Source of the DNA: Streptosporangium pseudovulgare
GTDB lineage: Bacteria > Actinomycetota > Actinomycetes > Streptosporangiales > Streptosporangiaceae
NCBI RefSeq assembly: GCF_014648055.1
Contig: NZ_BMQJ01000004.1
Span: 62,001 to 126,000, forward strand
Direction of reading: 5' to 3'
Length of the DNA stretch: 64,000 nt
The notes beneath the pieces are model-generated. The model was not told the origin of the DNA and ran no database searches. It worked only from the letters and a program-made list of their open reading frames with translations. This document shows positions 26,201-34,780 of this stretch, piece by piece (within the stretch, counting starts at the first letter, position 1; each line of letters opens with the position of its first letter). A program made the translations under genes and the position numbers.

Positions 26201-27163
26201 TCACGAGGCCCCCGGTGCCGGGTCGGAGGAGCCGGCCTTCGGTGAGCCCTTCCGGCACATGTTCTCCGGGGCGCCCACCGCCTCGGGCAGGGCGGGTTCC
26301 TTCTTGGTGGGCCAGACCAGTACGAGCGCCGAGGTCGCGGACTCCAGGACGGCGTCGTGGACGTACCACCGACCGGGCACCGGCTTCCCCGCCTGCTTGT
26401 CGCCGTAGGAGATGGTCTTGATGGTGGTGACGCCGCGGCTCTCCAGCAGCGGCCGTACCTCGGACATGGGGCGGTTGACGAAGGGCACGCAGTGGAGCAG
26501 CCCGCCGGGCGCGGCGAGACTGGTTCGCCACCGGTAGGTCTCACCCGGTCGCGCCGGGCGGGCGAGGGAGATCTCGGCCTGTCCCCGGTAGTGGACGGGG
26601 ACCCTGATCCCGATCGGGCAGTCCTGCCACGGCTGATCACAGCCTCCGGGACGGTCGACCGTGCTGATGAGGTCCTTCCTGAGCCGCAGCTCCACGTTGG
26701 ACAGACCGTTGGAGCGCCGGTCCATCACCACCATCCGGCCGGCGAGGCCCGGCGGCGCCGGGTCGAGGATGAGTGAGATCCGCAGGCCGCGGTCCCGTAG
26801 CTCGCGCTGGTAGGCGGCGGGGGCGGCGTACATGTCCCTGACCATGATCAGCATGTTGTCGCCCTCCCGCCTGATGTCGAGGGCGGCTGAGGCCGGGGCG
26901 GTGCCGAACAGGCCGGGAAGCGCCCAGCTCAGCATCGTCACGGCGGCGGCGATCCCGGCCACGAGGGGCGCGGCGAACCGCCGGGCGGGCCGGGAGGGAA
27001 CCTGCCGCCGGCGACCGTGAGGGACGGTGAGCCATCGGCGGAGCCCGCCGGCGGCGGGGACGGGCATGGCGGTGATCTCGTCCAGCAGCTCCCTGGCGCC
27101 GGGGGTCATGCCGGGGCCCGGGTCCGGGGCGATCCCGGCGACGAGACGGTCGATGTCAGGCAC
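26201..27163 (-). CDS. Membrane partner of ECF sigma factor (module 1)
   Basis: 320 residues. A short cytosolic N-terminus is followed by one transmembrane helix (about 62-85, PLVAGIAAAVTMLSWALPGLFG) and a large extracytoplasmic domain with Cys in GCDQPWQDCPIG, LHCVPF and ENMCRKG. It resembles the uncharacterised membrane proteins encoded with SigE-like ECF factors in actinomycetes. GTG 27163 is chosen for an AAGGGTGG site; GTG 27172 is an alternative. Both overlap the sigma gene end, showing coupling. It may sense the envelope or restrain the sigma factor, by inference only. Confidence 0.8.
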   Translation of the reverse strand: MPDIDRLVAGIAPDPGPGMTPGARELLDEITAMPVPAAGGLRRWLTVPHGRRRQVPSRPARRFAAPLVAGIAAAVTMLSWALPGLFGTAPASAALDIRREGDNMLIMVRDMYAAPAAYQRELRDRGLRISLILDPAPPGLAGRMVVMDRRSNGLSNVELRLRKDLISTVDRPGGCDQPWQDCPIGIRVPVHYRGQAEISLARPARPGETYRWRTSLAAPGGLLHCVPFVNRPMSEVRPLLESRGVTTIKTISYGDKQAGKPVPGRWYVHDAVLESATSALVLVWPTKKEPALPEAVGAPENMCRKGSPKAGSSDPAPGAS

Positions 27164-27749
27164 CGGATCCACCCTTCACCAGCGCGACCGCGCGCGAGCC
27201 GTACCTGGCCATGTCGAACCCTCCGGCCTGCAGCTCCCTGGCGAGCCGCCTGCGGGCGCGGTGCAGCCGCAGCCGCACCGCGCCGTGCGAGCACCCCAGC
27301 ACCTTCGAGATCTCCTCACCGCTCAGACCCTCCCAGCTGACCAGGGCGAGCAGCTCCCGGTCCTCGGGGCTCAGGCGCATGAACGCCTGGCGCACCCCGT
27401 CGGCGTCGTCCTCCACGAGGTCCTCGGCCCAGACGGTCAGCTCGGCGCGCAGCCGTACGGCCAGCGCGGATCGCCGGGTCTCCGCGCGCCGCCGGTTGGC
27501 CAGGACTCGCCGGGCCACCCCGTACAGCCAGAGTTTCGCGTCGTGACCGTCGGGGATGTCGCGCATCCGCCGCCAGGCCGTGGTGAACGTCTCGGCGAGC
27601 GCGTCGGCGGCGTCGTCGGGGGAGTCGGTACGGCGTCGCACGTAGGCGAGCAGGTCGGGGTAGTGCGCCTCGTAGATCTCCTCGAAGCGCCCCTTCGGGT
27701 CAGGGGGGCCCACGCTGTCGCCTTTCGCCGGGTGCTCGTCACCTTGCAC
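27156..27749 (-). CDS. ECF RNA polymerase sigma factor (module 1)
   Basis: 197 residues. Region 2 (about 21-90) contains FEEIYEAHYPDLLAYVRRRT then DDAADALAETFTTAWRRM. Region 4 (about 120-170) contains LSPEDRELLALVSWEGLSGE and GCSHGAVRLRLHRARRRLARE. It directs polymerase to ECF promoters. The following membrane-protein gene overlaps its 3' end. Two more sigma/membrane pairs of the same design are at 35.8 kb and 50.6 kb. Confidence 0.93.
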   Translation of the reverse strand: MQGDEHPAKGDSVGPPDPKGRFEEIYEAHYPDLLAYVRRRTDSPDDAADALAETFTTAWRRMRDIPDGHDAKLWLYGVARRVLANRRRAETRRSALAVRLRAELTVWAEDLVEDDADGVRQAFMRLSPEDRELLALVSWEGLSGEEISKVLGCSHGAVRLRLHRARRRLARELQAGGFDMARYGSRAVALVKGGSGA

Positions 27750-28120
27750 CTGTCCGGGTACGGCGCGGTGTTACGTCCCAACCGAGATTTCTGGAAAAAG
27801 TATGTTTTCCCGGGTGACACGGTACGACGCCCGGCGGAACGCGGACTCGGTGGGACCCGGGCTTGGCGAGGCGCGGCGCCGGGGAGGCGTCCCGGCGCGG
27901 TCGGTGCCGGAGTGGCGCGGTGCCCGGTGGAACGCGGCGATCGGAGTGTTCGGGGGCCCGGGACCGGAGTGCCGGGGCGGTCGGGGTGCAGGGGCGGTCG
28001 GGGTGCAGGGGCGGTGGCTGGTGAAGATTTGGGGCCGCGTCGGGCTTGGTGAAGGCCGCTTTTCGGTACGAACCTCCTACTCAGCGTGATGTTTCTTCAA
28101 GGGTGCGAGGAGGACTTCCG
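27750..28120. repeat. Divergent promoter region with 17-bp repeat
   Basis: 371 bases between the sigma gene and the divergent DUF1540 gene. It contains a 17-bp unit GGGGCGGTCGGGGTGCA at 27974, 27991 and partly 28008. A less GC-rich stretch at 27775-27810 is next to the sigma start and probably carries its promoter. Confidence 0.6.
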
Positions 28121-28417
28121 ATGGAGATGCCCATCGTGAACCGATGTCAGGCCGAAACCTGCGCGTACAACAGGAACCAGGGGTGCCACGCGCTGGCTAT
28201 CACCGTGGGCGACCGGCGGCACGCGCGCTGCGACACCTTCTTCACCGACTCGGTCAAGGGCGGCGATCCGGGCGGCACCGGCCGGGTCGGCGCGTGCAAG
28301 ATGGCCGACTGCCGGCACAACGACCAGTTCGAGTGTCAGGCTCCCGGCATCACCGTCGGGGCGGGGGAGAGCGGGGCCGACTGCCTCACCTACGACCCCG
28401 TCTACCAGACCGCCTGA
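28121..28417 (+). CDS. DUF1540-type Cys-rich small protein
   Basis: 98 residues with two repeats of the Cys pattern: NRCQAETCAYNRNQGCHALA...ARCDTF and GACKMADCRHNDQFECQAPG...ADCLTY. Each has four Cys that could bind a metal. The repeats end in matching ITVGDRRHA / ITVGAGESG. A GAGGAGG site lies 7 bases before ATG 28121, which settles the start. Function is unknown; DUF1540 proteins are small and probably metal-binding. Confidence 0.88.
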   Translation: MEMPIVNRCQAETCAYNRNQGCHALAITVGDRRHARCDTFFTDSVKGGDPGGTGRVGACKMADCRHNDQFECQAPGITVGAGESGADCLTYDPVYQTA

Positions 28418-28449
28418 CCGCGCGGCCCGTCATCCGGTCCCGGGGGCGG

Positions 28450-29064
28450 TCACGAGGCCGGGACCGTGCCCGAGGCCGGGGGCGGGCCGATGACGTCCAG
28501 CAGCGCCCGCAATCCCTCGACCACCTCCGGGCCGGTCGGCGACCTCTCCGGGTCGATCAGCCACTGCACCATGACGCCGGAGAGCAGCGCCATCTGCACC
28601 GAGCCGAGCGTGCGCGTCGCCGCGTCGGCGACCTCATCCTCCGGGACCCCCGACAGCAGCGCGGTCAGCCCGCGGCGCCCCTCCTGCTGGCTCCCTGACA
28701 GGTGACGCCGCAGCTCGGGGGAGTGCTCCGCCTGCAGGGCCGCCTCGATGCTGGCCAGCCACAGCCTCCGGCTGGCGGTGAACGACTCGATGATCCGCGT
28801 CCACATGGCCTCGTACTCCTCCGCCGAGGAGGACCCCGCCTCGCCGTAGGCGGCCAGTGTGCGCCCGGTCTCGCTGCCCCACTCGTCGATCGCCTCGATG
28901 AGAGCCGCGATGAGCAACGCGTCCCGGGAGCCGAAGTGGTAGCCGATGGCCGCCATGCTGACCCCTCCGGCGGCGGCCGAGATGTCGCGGACGGTGGTCC
29001 GCGCCCAGCCCTTCTCCTCCAGGCAGCGCCGGGCGCCGGCGATCAGATCCTCGCGATTTCCCAT
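28450..29064 (-). CDS. TetR/AcrR-family regulator
   Basis: 204 residues with HTH near 5-50: LIAGARRCLEEKGWARTTVR, DISAAAGGVSMAAIGYHFGSRDAL. The C-terminal domain has a conserved Trp/Arg-rich pocket (TASRRLWLASIEAALQAEHS). It diverges from the alpha/beta hydrolase gene and probably represses it through the palindromes at 29108-29149. Confidence 0.92.
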   Translation of the reverse strand: MGNREDLIAGARRCLEEKGWARTTVRDISAAAGGVSMAAIGYHFGSRDALLIAALIEAIDEWGSETGRTLAAYGEAGSSSAEEYEAMWTRIIESFTASRRLWLASIEAALQAEHSPELRRHLSGSQQEGRRGLTALLSGVPEDEVADAATRTLGSVQMALLSGVMVQWLIDPERSPTGPEVVEGLRALLDVIGPPPASGTVPAS

Positions 29065-29107
29065 GCCGGGATGCTACTGGCCTCCCTCTCCTCCCGGCGG
29101 CATGCTC

Positions 29108-29149
29108 TTGCGCAAATGCCTTAGGCATACGCATTGCGCATCTGCGCAA
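29108..29149. promoter_or_regulatory. TetR operator region
   Basis: A perfect dyad TTGCGCA-TC-TGCGCAA (29134-29149), a second dyad ATGCCTTAGGCAT (29116-29128) and a further TTGCGCAA at 29108-29115 lie between the divergent TetR and hydrolase starts. The clustering suggests a multi-site operator. Confidence 0.65.
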
Positions 29150-29213
29150 ATCGGCGTAGCGTTGCGAGCACACGCCACCGGGGCGTGACCGCGAGACCGC
29201 GAAAGGGCCCGCA

Positions 29214-30035
29214 ATGAACCAGAGCACCCCCCAGACGACCACCCCCGTCCGGGCCGAGTTCCGCATCGACGGGCGACGCCTGTCCTACGTCGACTTCGGC
29301 GGCCCCGGCCGTCCCCTCATCGCCCTGCACGGCCACATGTCCGAGGGGGCGAGCTTCGCCCGGGTGGCCGCCGCGCTCGCCCCGGAGTGGCGGGTCATCG
29401 CCCCCGACCAGCGCGGGCACGGCGAGTCGGACCGGGCGCCCGACTACTCGCGCGAGGGATACGTCGCCGACGTCGTCGCCCTGCTCGACCACCTCGGCCT
29501 CGACCGGGCCGTGGTCATGGGCCACTCACTGGGCGGCATCAACGCCTACCAGCTCGCCGCCCGCCACCCCGAGCGGGTCTCCGCGTTCGTCAACGTCGAC
29601 GCGCCGGTACGGCTCGGCCTGGACGGCGGCCCCGACCCGCTGGCCTTCGTGCTCGCCCTGCCGTACGAGGCGCCCACCCGCGAGGCGATGATCGAGGGGA
29701 TGGGCCACTTCGCGCCGTTCTTCACCGACGCCCTGCGGGAGAACCCCGACGGAAGCTGGCGCCTGCCGTTCCACCCCGAGGACATCCACGAGTCCGAGCA
29801 GTCCAACCGGGGCGACCACTGGGCCGACTGGACGGCGAGCACCTGCCCGGCCCTGCTGATCCGCGCCGCCGAGGGCGGCGTCATCTCCGCCGAGGACGCC
29901 CGGGCCATGGTCGAGCGGCGTCCCGGCACCCACCTCGTGGAGCTGCGGACCGACCACTTCGTCTACGCGGCCGACCCCGAGGGCGTCGCCGCCGCCGTCG
30001 CGGGGTTCCTGCGCTCAGCCGCCCTGGCCGGCTGA
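29214..30035 (+). CDS. Alpha/beta hydrolase
   Basis: 273 residues. The fold is clear: oxyanion region LIALHGHMSEG, APDQRGHGES, nucleophile elbow GHSLGG (Ser near 104), and a late His in LRTDHFVYA. It is a hydrolase of esterase, lactonase or C-C hydrolase type; the substrate is unknown. Its control by the divergent TetR suggests a small organic inducer. Its 3' end overlaps the converging membrane gene by 21 bases. Confidence 0.9.
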   Translation: MNQSTPQTTTPVRAEFRIDGRRLSYVDFGGPGRPLIALHGHMSEGASFARVAAALAPEWRVIAPDQRGHGESDRAPDYSREGYVADVVALLDHLGLDRAVVMGHSLGGINAYQLAARHPERVSAFVNVDAPVRLGLDGGPDPLAFVLALPYEAPTREAMIEGMGHFAPFFTDALRENPDGSWRLPFHPEDIHESEQSNRGDHWADWTASTCPALLIRAAEGGVISAEDARAMVERRPGTHLVELRTDHFVYAADPEGVAAAVAGFLRSAALAG

Positions 30036-31025
30036 AGGGGCCGGCGTGGCGGTCCTCCCGGAGCCGGTCCTCACCGAACCCCTCTCCGCCGGACCGGTCC
30101 TGGCCGAGCCGGTCCTCGTGGAACCGTTCCCGGAGGAGGCGTCCTCGGCGGGGGTCCTCTCGGCGGCGGCGTTCTTCGCGGGGGCGGGCTCGCCGCAGGT
30201 GAAGCCCTCGTGGTCCGGCTCCAGTTCGATCCCCTGGAGCACGGTCGAGCCCATCGGACGGCGGAAGGTCTCCCGCCGGGCGCAGTCGTAGAACGCGTAG
30301 GTGCCCTCGTGCTCGCCGAGCAGCAGCAGGGGCGTCCCGCCGTACAGGGGAGCCCCCTTGCCGGGGGTGACGGCGACCACCCACTGGTCCTGGAAGCCGG
30401 CCAGGCTCAGCACGATGCTCCCCCGCCCCGTGGCGGCGAGCGCCTCCGCGTCCGCCTCCAGTTGCCCGATCAGCGCGAAACCGAGCCCGATGCCGGTGAA
30501 CGCGGCGATCACCACCCGCATCCCGGCCCGGCCCGTCGGGCGGCGCCGCAGCAGCCGGAACGGCACCAGGAAGGAGACGGCTCCGATGACGGCGGCGACC
30601 AGCACGATCGAGGCGAGCCCGGCGCCCTCGTCGAGGTCCAGGTAGCCGAGGAAGCCCCAGTACGTCGCGCCGCACCACACCGCGCCCAGGGTCGCCGCCG
30701 CCCACGGCCGTGCCCGTACGGCGCGGGCCAGCCTGGCCGCGTGCCCCAGGGTGGCCCTGTTCACCAGCCAGCAGACGGCCACCAGCGCGCCCAGGATCAG
30801 CGAGCCCCCCAGGATCAGCAGGACCAGGGACCCGACCAGGCGTCCGAACATGGTCGCCTGGTCGATGCCCGCCTGCTCGGGGCTGATGTTGAAGATCCCG
30901 TACATCTGCTGGACGCCGAGGTAGAGCAGGGCGTAGAGCGCGATGCCCACCGGGAGCACCACCGAGCCGATCCGTTCCAGCAGGTCCATGGCACTGCCCT
31001 GGCCGGTGGCGTCCCTGTCGGTCAT
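30015..31025 (-). CDS. Multi-pass membrane protein of unknown function
   Basis: 336 residues with about five to six transmembrane helices in the N-terminal two thirds (IGSVVLPVGIALYALLYLGV, LVGSLVLLILGGSLILGALV, LASIVLVAAVIGAVSFLVPF, VVIAAFTGIGLGFALIGQL). A C-terminal extracytoplasmic-like domain follows (VVAVTPGKGAPLYGGTPLLL, with Cys in YDCARR and FTCGE). The tail is Ser/Thr/Arg/Gly repetitive. MTDRDATG is chosen; an upstream extension in the frame is not supported. No family is recognised. Confidence 0.75.
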   Translation of the reverse strand: MTDRDATGQGSAMDLLERIGSVVLPVGIALYALLYLGVQQMYGIFNISPEQAGIDQATMFGRLVGSLVLLILGGSLILGALVAVCWLVNRATLGHAARLARAVRARPWAAATLGAVWCGATYWGFLGYLDLDEGAGLASIVLVAAVIGAVSFLVPFRLLRRRPTGRAGMRVVIAAFTGIGLGFALIGQLEADAEALAATGRGSIVLSLAGFQDQWVVAVTPGKGAPLYGGTPLLLLGEHEGTYAFYDCARRETFRRPMGSTVLQGIELEPDHEGFTCGEPAPAKNAAAERTPAEDASSGNGSTRTGSARTGPAERGSVRTGSGRTATPAPSAGQGG

Positions 31026-31148
31026 TTCGCGATTTATCCCGTGTTGGCGTGCGCTGTCCGGAACAGCGTGCCACACCGGGACCCCCGCGGGCACCGGGCG
31101 GTTTCCCCCCGATGCCACGGGGCGCCGGGAGCCTCACCCGGCGTCCCT

Positions 31149-31206
31149 ACCCGGCGTCCCTCACTCGCCGTGGGCTCACCCGGCGTCCCTCACTCGCCGC
31201 GGGCCT
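31149..31206. repeat. 29-bp direct repeat at the LLM gene end
   Basis: Two 29-bp copies (31149-31177 and 31178-31206) start ACCCGGCGTCCCTCACTCG. The second runs over the stop codon of the LLM oxidoreductase, and a degraded partial copy precedes them. Confidence 0.8.
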
Positions 31207-32029
31207 CCGCGAGCGCCGTCTCGAAGGCGTCCATCTCGCGCCGGACGCGGTCCAGCCCGGCAGACGGCAGCCACGCCATCGCCCGGCTGACCCCCGCCTC
31301 CTCCATCGCCTGGAGCACGTCGGGGTCGGCGGGCGCCGACATCATGATGACCTCGACGCTCTTCCCGGCGTCGTCGGCCCGCCGGAACAGCTCCTTCACC
31401 CGGTCCAGGATGCCGGGGGAGTAGTTCGGCAGCCAGGCGTCGCCGTACGAGAGCACCCGGTCGAAGACCTTGGGCCCCGTTCCGCCCACGAGGACCGGCG
31501 GGCAGGGGCGCTGCGCGGGCTTGGGCCACGACCAGATCGGGCCGAAGGCGACGAACTCCCCCTCGTAGGAGGCCTCGTCGTGCGTCCAGATCTCCCGCAT
31601 CGCCTGGACGTAGTCCTTCATCACCGCGAAGCGCCGCGCCGGGTCCACGCCGTGGTTGCGGATCTCCGGGTCGTTCCACCCGGCCCCGATCCCGAACTCG
31701 AAGCGCCCGCCGGTGAGGTCGTCCACGCTCGCCACCGTCTTGGCCAGGCCGATCGGGTCGTGCTGCGGCACCAGGCAGATCCCGGTGCCCACGCGCAGTC
31801 GCGTGGTGGCGAGCCCGGCCGCCGTGCAGGCGACGAACGGGTCGTAGGTGTGCCAGTACTTGCGGGGCAGTTCGCCGCCCTCGGGACGCTCGGGCAGTTT
31901 CTCCCCCGCGGGGATGTGGGTGTGCTCGCTGAAGAGCAGCGCCTGGTGGCCGCGCTCCTCGATCAGTCTGGCGACCACGGCGGGGCCGACCGCGTCGTGC
32001 GTGGCGAAATACCCGAAACCAGAGTCCAT
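31190..32029 (-). CDS. LLM-class (F420/FMN-dependent) oxidoreductase
   Basis: 279-residue luciferase-like monooxygenase fold. Typical segments are FSEHTHIP, TRLRVGTGICLVPQHDPIGLAK, VDDLTGGRFEFGIGAGW and PVLVGGTGPKVFDR. In actinobacteria such proteins often use coenzyme F420. The start MDSGFGYF is preferred since upstream codons are a low-complexity extension. The substrate is unknown. Confidence 0.9.
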   Translation of the reverse strand: MDSGFGYFATHDAVGPAVVARLIEERGHQALLFSEHTHIPAGEKLPERPEGGELPRKYWHTYDPFVACTAAGLATTRLRVGTGICLVPQHDPIGLAKTVASVDDLTGGRFEFGIGAGWNDPEIRNHGVDPARRFAVMKDYVQAMREIWTHDEASYEGEFVAFGPIWSWPKPAQRPCPPVLVGGTGPKVFDRVLSYGDAWLPNYSPGILDRVKELFRRADDAGKSVEVIMMSAPADPDVLQAMEEAGVSRAMAWLPSAGLDRVRREMDAFETALAEARGE

Positions 32030-32315
32030 CGCCCCAACGTAACCCGCCGCGTTCCCATCCCCCGGAAGGCGCTCGGCCATCTTTTCCCCAGGTCTCCGGC
32101 TCGTTTCCCGGCGGGGCGCGGGCCCGGGAACCGGCCCGGCGGCCGGTGAACGCCGGGCCTTCATTCCTGACGGAATGCGATTCACCCTGAAATAAGGTGA
32201 AATGTCCAATTCACTTCTTATTTATGTACCTCTTCCCAGCTTTGCCGAAGTATAAGTGCTTTGCGGTTTCTTTTGGTATTCGACGATGGGCATTCTTAGG
32301 GCGTCGGTAACTCAT
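32030..32315. other. AT-richer promoter region of the small secreted protein gene
   Basis: A clear drop in GC from about 32160 to 32300, where TTCTTATTTATG and GTATAAGTGC occur. This marks promoter DNA for the gene at 32352. No ORF is supported. Confidence 0.5.
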
Positions 32316-32347
32316 GAGGACGAATCTGTCCTCCTGAAATCGGAGGA
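32316..32347 (+). promoter_or_regulatory. Alternative leader hairpins covering the ribosome site
   Basis: Two 6-bp hairpins share bases. GAGGAC (32316-32321) pairs with GTCCTC (32328-32333). TCCTCC (32329-32334) pairs with GGAGGA (32342-32347), the ribosome binding site of the gene at 32352. They cannot form together, so the leader could switch between blocked and open translation. Confidence 0.5.
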
Positions 32348-32351
32348 TCGC

Positions 32352-32594
32352 ATGGAAATCAAGACCGCCGCGTCGCTCGCCGCGGCCGCTCTCGGCGCAG
32401 TCGTTTTCGCCGGTTCCTACACCGTTCCGGCCCAGGCCGCGTCCGTGGCTCCGGTCACCGCCGCGGGTGCGGGTCTCGGCCTGGGCGTCGGCAACGGCGA
32501 CAATGACGACGAGTTCTTCCTGGCGTTGGCCCTGCAGGACTTCTTCGACAACGACCGCCGCGGTGACAAGGACTGCGACGAGGACGACGACTGA
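32352..32594 (+). CDS. Small secreted acidic protein
   Basis: 80 residues. Signal peptide MEIKTAASLAAAALGAVVFA, cleavage near AQA/ASV at about 28. A short Gly/Ala/Leu region leads into an acidic tail (NGDNDDEFF, FFDNDRR, CDEDDD). ATG 32352 follows CGGAGGA by 5 bases. No family is recognised. The acidic tail could bind Ca2+ or a basic partner. Confidence 0.8.
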   Translation: MEIKTAASLAAAALGAVVFAGSYTVPAQAASVAPVTAAGAGLGLGVGNGDNDDEFFLALALQDFFDNDRRGDKDCDEDDD

Positions 32595-32737
32595 GACCGT
32601 CTCCGCGCGTGACCATGTGCGGACGGGGGCGGACCCGTTTCCCACTCCCGGGCGGACGGCAGGACCCGGTGCCGGGTGAGGCGGAGTATCCACGGCACCA
32701 CACCTGAACGAGACATCGGCGAACCGGGAACGTCCCG

Positions 32738-32781
32738 GCTGCGCGCCCGATTCCATTACGGAACGGGCGCGCAGCTCTTTT
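32738..32781 (+). terminator. Rho-independent terminator
   Basis: A perfect 12-bp GC stem (32738-32749 with 32764-32775) carries an inner TTCC/GGAA stem and is followed by TCTTTT. It is the only hairpin noticed in the window with a real T-run. It ends the small secreted protein transcript. Confidence 0.8.
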
Positions 32782-32880
32782 CTCCGGAGAACACCGGTCT
32801 TTTCTCTGGAAGGCGCCGCACGCCGGACCGGGCGGAAAACGGATGGCGCCGGTCACGGGGCGTGCGTCACCATCCGGGCC

Positions 32881-33438
32881 ATGACACCCACCGAACCCGC
32901 GTCCCCGTCCGTGTCTTCGTCCCCGCCTCGGCCCTTGCCTCCAGCCGGTGAAGAACCCCGTCCCGCGCCGGATGTCCGTCCCGCCTCGATCCGGGACGCC
33001 GCCCTGCTGGCCCGGCTGAACGGCTTCGTGCACTCCGTCCACGCCGGCAACCGGCCGGACGTCTTCCGCTCCGGGGCCGCCCGCGCCGAACTGGTACCGA
33101 TCTTCGAGACCCACCTGGCCCGCGAGGACGTTCGCGCCTTCGTGGCCCACCTCGCCGGTCGGCCGGTCGGCTACGCCCTCGCCGTCATCGCCGACCGTCC
33201 GGGCGACGCCCTCACGCGGCCGAGGACTTTCGTCATCCTGGAGCACCTGGCCGTCGATCCCCGGGCGGCCCGGACCGGCGTCGCCACCGCCCTGGTCGAG
33301 GCGGTGCGTACGGCGGGTAGGCAGGAGGGGTGCTCCAGCCTGCTCACCGACGTGTGGGATTTCAACGCCGACGCACGGGCCTTCTACGAGGCGGCCGGTT
33401 TCACCACGATGCGGCACATCCTCGAACGGCCCATCTAG
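32881..33438 (+). CDS. GNAT-family N-acetyltransferase
   Basis: 185 residues. After a Pro/Ser-rich start (1-30), the GNAT fold runs from IRDAALLARLNGFVHSVHAG. Acetyl-CoA binding motif A is ILEHLAVDPRAARTGVATAL, and the late helix is DVWDFNADARAFYEAAGF. The substrate amine is unknown. It is followed by its own short gap to the VanZ-like gene. Confidence 0.9.
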   Translation: MTPTEPASPSVSSSPPRPLPPAGEEPRPAPDVRPASIRDAALLARLNGFVHSVHAGNRPDVFRSGAARAELVPIFETHLAREDVRAFVAHLAGRPVGYALAVIADRPGDALTRPRTFVILEHLAVDPRAARTGVATALVEAVRTAGRQEGCSSLLTDVWDFNADARAFYEAAGFTTMRHILERPI

Positions 33439-33562
33439 GCTCGGAGCTCGGCGGCGTGGGCGGGCGCGGGCCGTCGGCATGGTTCGCCGGAAAGGACTCC
33501 TGAGGGAGTACTTATATCCCTAAATGTGTTGATATGTCCTCTTTGGCTAGACTTCGCGGCTT

Positions 33563-34711
33563 GTGGAGATCTACCTGACCCAGGCGAAAATCGCCCTGCT
33601 TCTCGCCCCGCTGGCCATCGCGCTGCTGTTGCTGCCCTTCGTGTCTCGCCAATACGGCCGCTTCGGGCACATCGGGCGATGGTCGGGTTTCGTCACGGCG
33701 ATGCTCGTCCTGTACGCCTGCGGCGTGGTGGCCTTCACCCTCTTTCCGCTCCCCGAGGTGACGCCGGACTTCTGCGTGATCCGGCAGAGCCTCGCGACGC
33801 CGCGCTGGCAGCCGCTGTCGAGCATCCAGGACGTGATCAGAGAGAACGCGGGACGAGATCTGCCCGCCGCGCTGTACAGCAGGTCGGTGCTGCAGATCGT
33901 GTTCAACGTCGCCCTGTTCGTGCCGCTCGGCTTCTTCCTGCGCTACCGGCAGGGGCTCGGCGTGGCACGCACCCTGGCGATCTCCCTCGCCGGTTCGCTG
34001 ACGATCGAGTTGACCCAGCTCACCGGCCTGTGGGGCCTCTACCCCTGCGCGTATCGGCTGTTCGACGTGGACGACCTGATCATCAATACGGTCGGCGCCG
34101 GACTCGGCTGGACACTGGCGGGCCCGGCCGCGCGGCTGCTGCCGGGGCCCTGGCCGGCGCCCCGCCAGGACCTCGCCCCGCCCACCGCCGGCCGGCTGGC
34201 GCTCGCCATGCTGCTCGACGGCGTGGTGTGGTTCTTCGCCTCGCCGGTGTTCGGGTTGCTCTCCGTCCTGGGCTACCGCCTCGTCACGGGTGGCCCGATG
34301 CCCGACGACGCCCTCCTGCGGGACATCCTGCCCGGCCTGTCGTACGCGGTGATCGGGCTGGTCATCTTCGCACTCATCCCGGCGGCGCGCGGGGACGGCG
34401 CCACACCGGGCCGCGCGGCCGTGCACGTCGCAGTCCGCCACGCGGTGACCGGGCGGCCCGCGCCTGTGCTCCGGCGGCTGACCCGCTCGGCCGCGCCGTA
34501 CCTCGCCCTCGTCGGGGGCGCGGCCGTCGGCGGCTTCGTGCCCGTCCTCGCCCTCCTAGCCGTCCTGGAACTGGAACGGCGCGGCGTCATGGCGCGCCGG
34601 ACCCGGACGCGGTTCATCACTCGGGCCGCCGCCCGCCTGGAAACCGTTCGGGGTCCGGATCATGGGGTTGAGGTGGGAAGCTCCAGCCGCATGGTCGAGC
34701 CTCGGAGGTAG
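33563..34711 (+). CDS. VanZ-like multi-pass membrane protein
   Basis: 382 residues. The N-terminal half matches the VanZ pattern: helices near 8-28 and 42-62, TLFPLPEV, NVALFVPLGFFLRY, SLTIELTQ and the RLFDVDDLIINTVGAGLGW motif. A second membrane region (about 210-290) and a basic tail follow. VanZ relatives confer low teicoplanin resistance in some bacteria, but most are uncharacterised. GTG 33563 is the start. Confidence 0.85.
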   Translation: MEIYLTQAKIALLLAPLAIALLLLPFVSRQYGRFGHIGRWSGFVTAMLVLYACGVVAFTLFPLPEVTPDFCVIRQSLATPRWQPLSSIQDVIRENAGRDLPAALYSRSVLQIVFNVALFVPLGFFLRYRQGLGVARTLAISLAGSLTIELTQLTGLWGLYPCAYRLFDVDDLIINTVGAGLGWTLAGPAARLLPGPWPAPRQDLAPPTAGRLALAMLLDGVVWFFASPVFGLLSVLGYRLVTGGPMPDDALLRDILPGLSYAVIGLVIFALIPAARGDGATPGRAAVHVAVRHAVTGRPAPVLRRLTRSAAPYLALVGGAAVGGFVPVLALLAVLELERRGVMARRTRTRFITRAAARLETVRGPDHGVEVGSSSRMVEPRR

Positions 34712-34780
34712 AGTCCGGCCTCGTGGTCTTCCGGGGCTTCGTCGTGGCGGGCGGCCGGGCCGGGCGTGGCGGCGGGCGGG

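Noticed and set aside
32312-32341. Hammerhead-ribozyme-like CTCATGA, stem, TGAAA order
   Set aside because: The invariant CUGAUGA core reads CUCAUGA and the closing stems are missing, so the alternative-hairpin reading is better.
33512-34441. 309-residue minus-strand frame over the VanZ-like gene
   Set aside because: It is antisense to a protein with clear VanZ motifs and membrane helices; the product is polar low-complexity.
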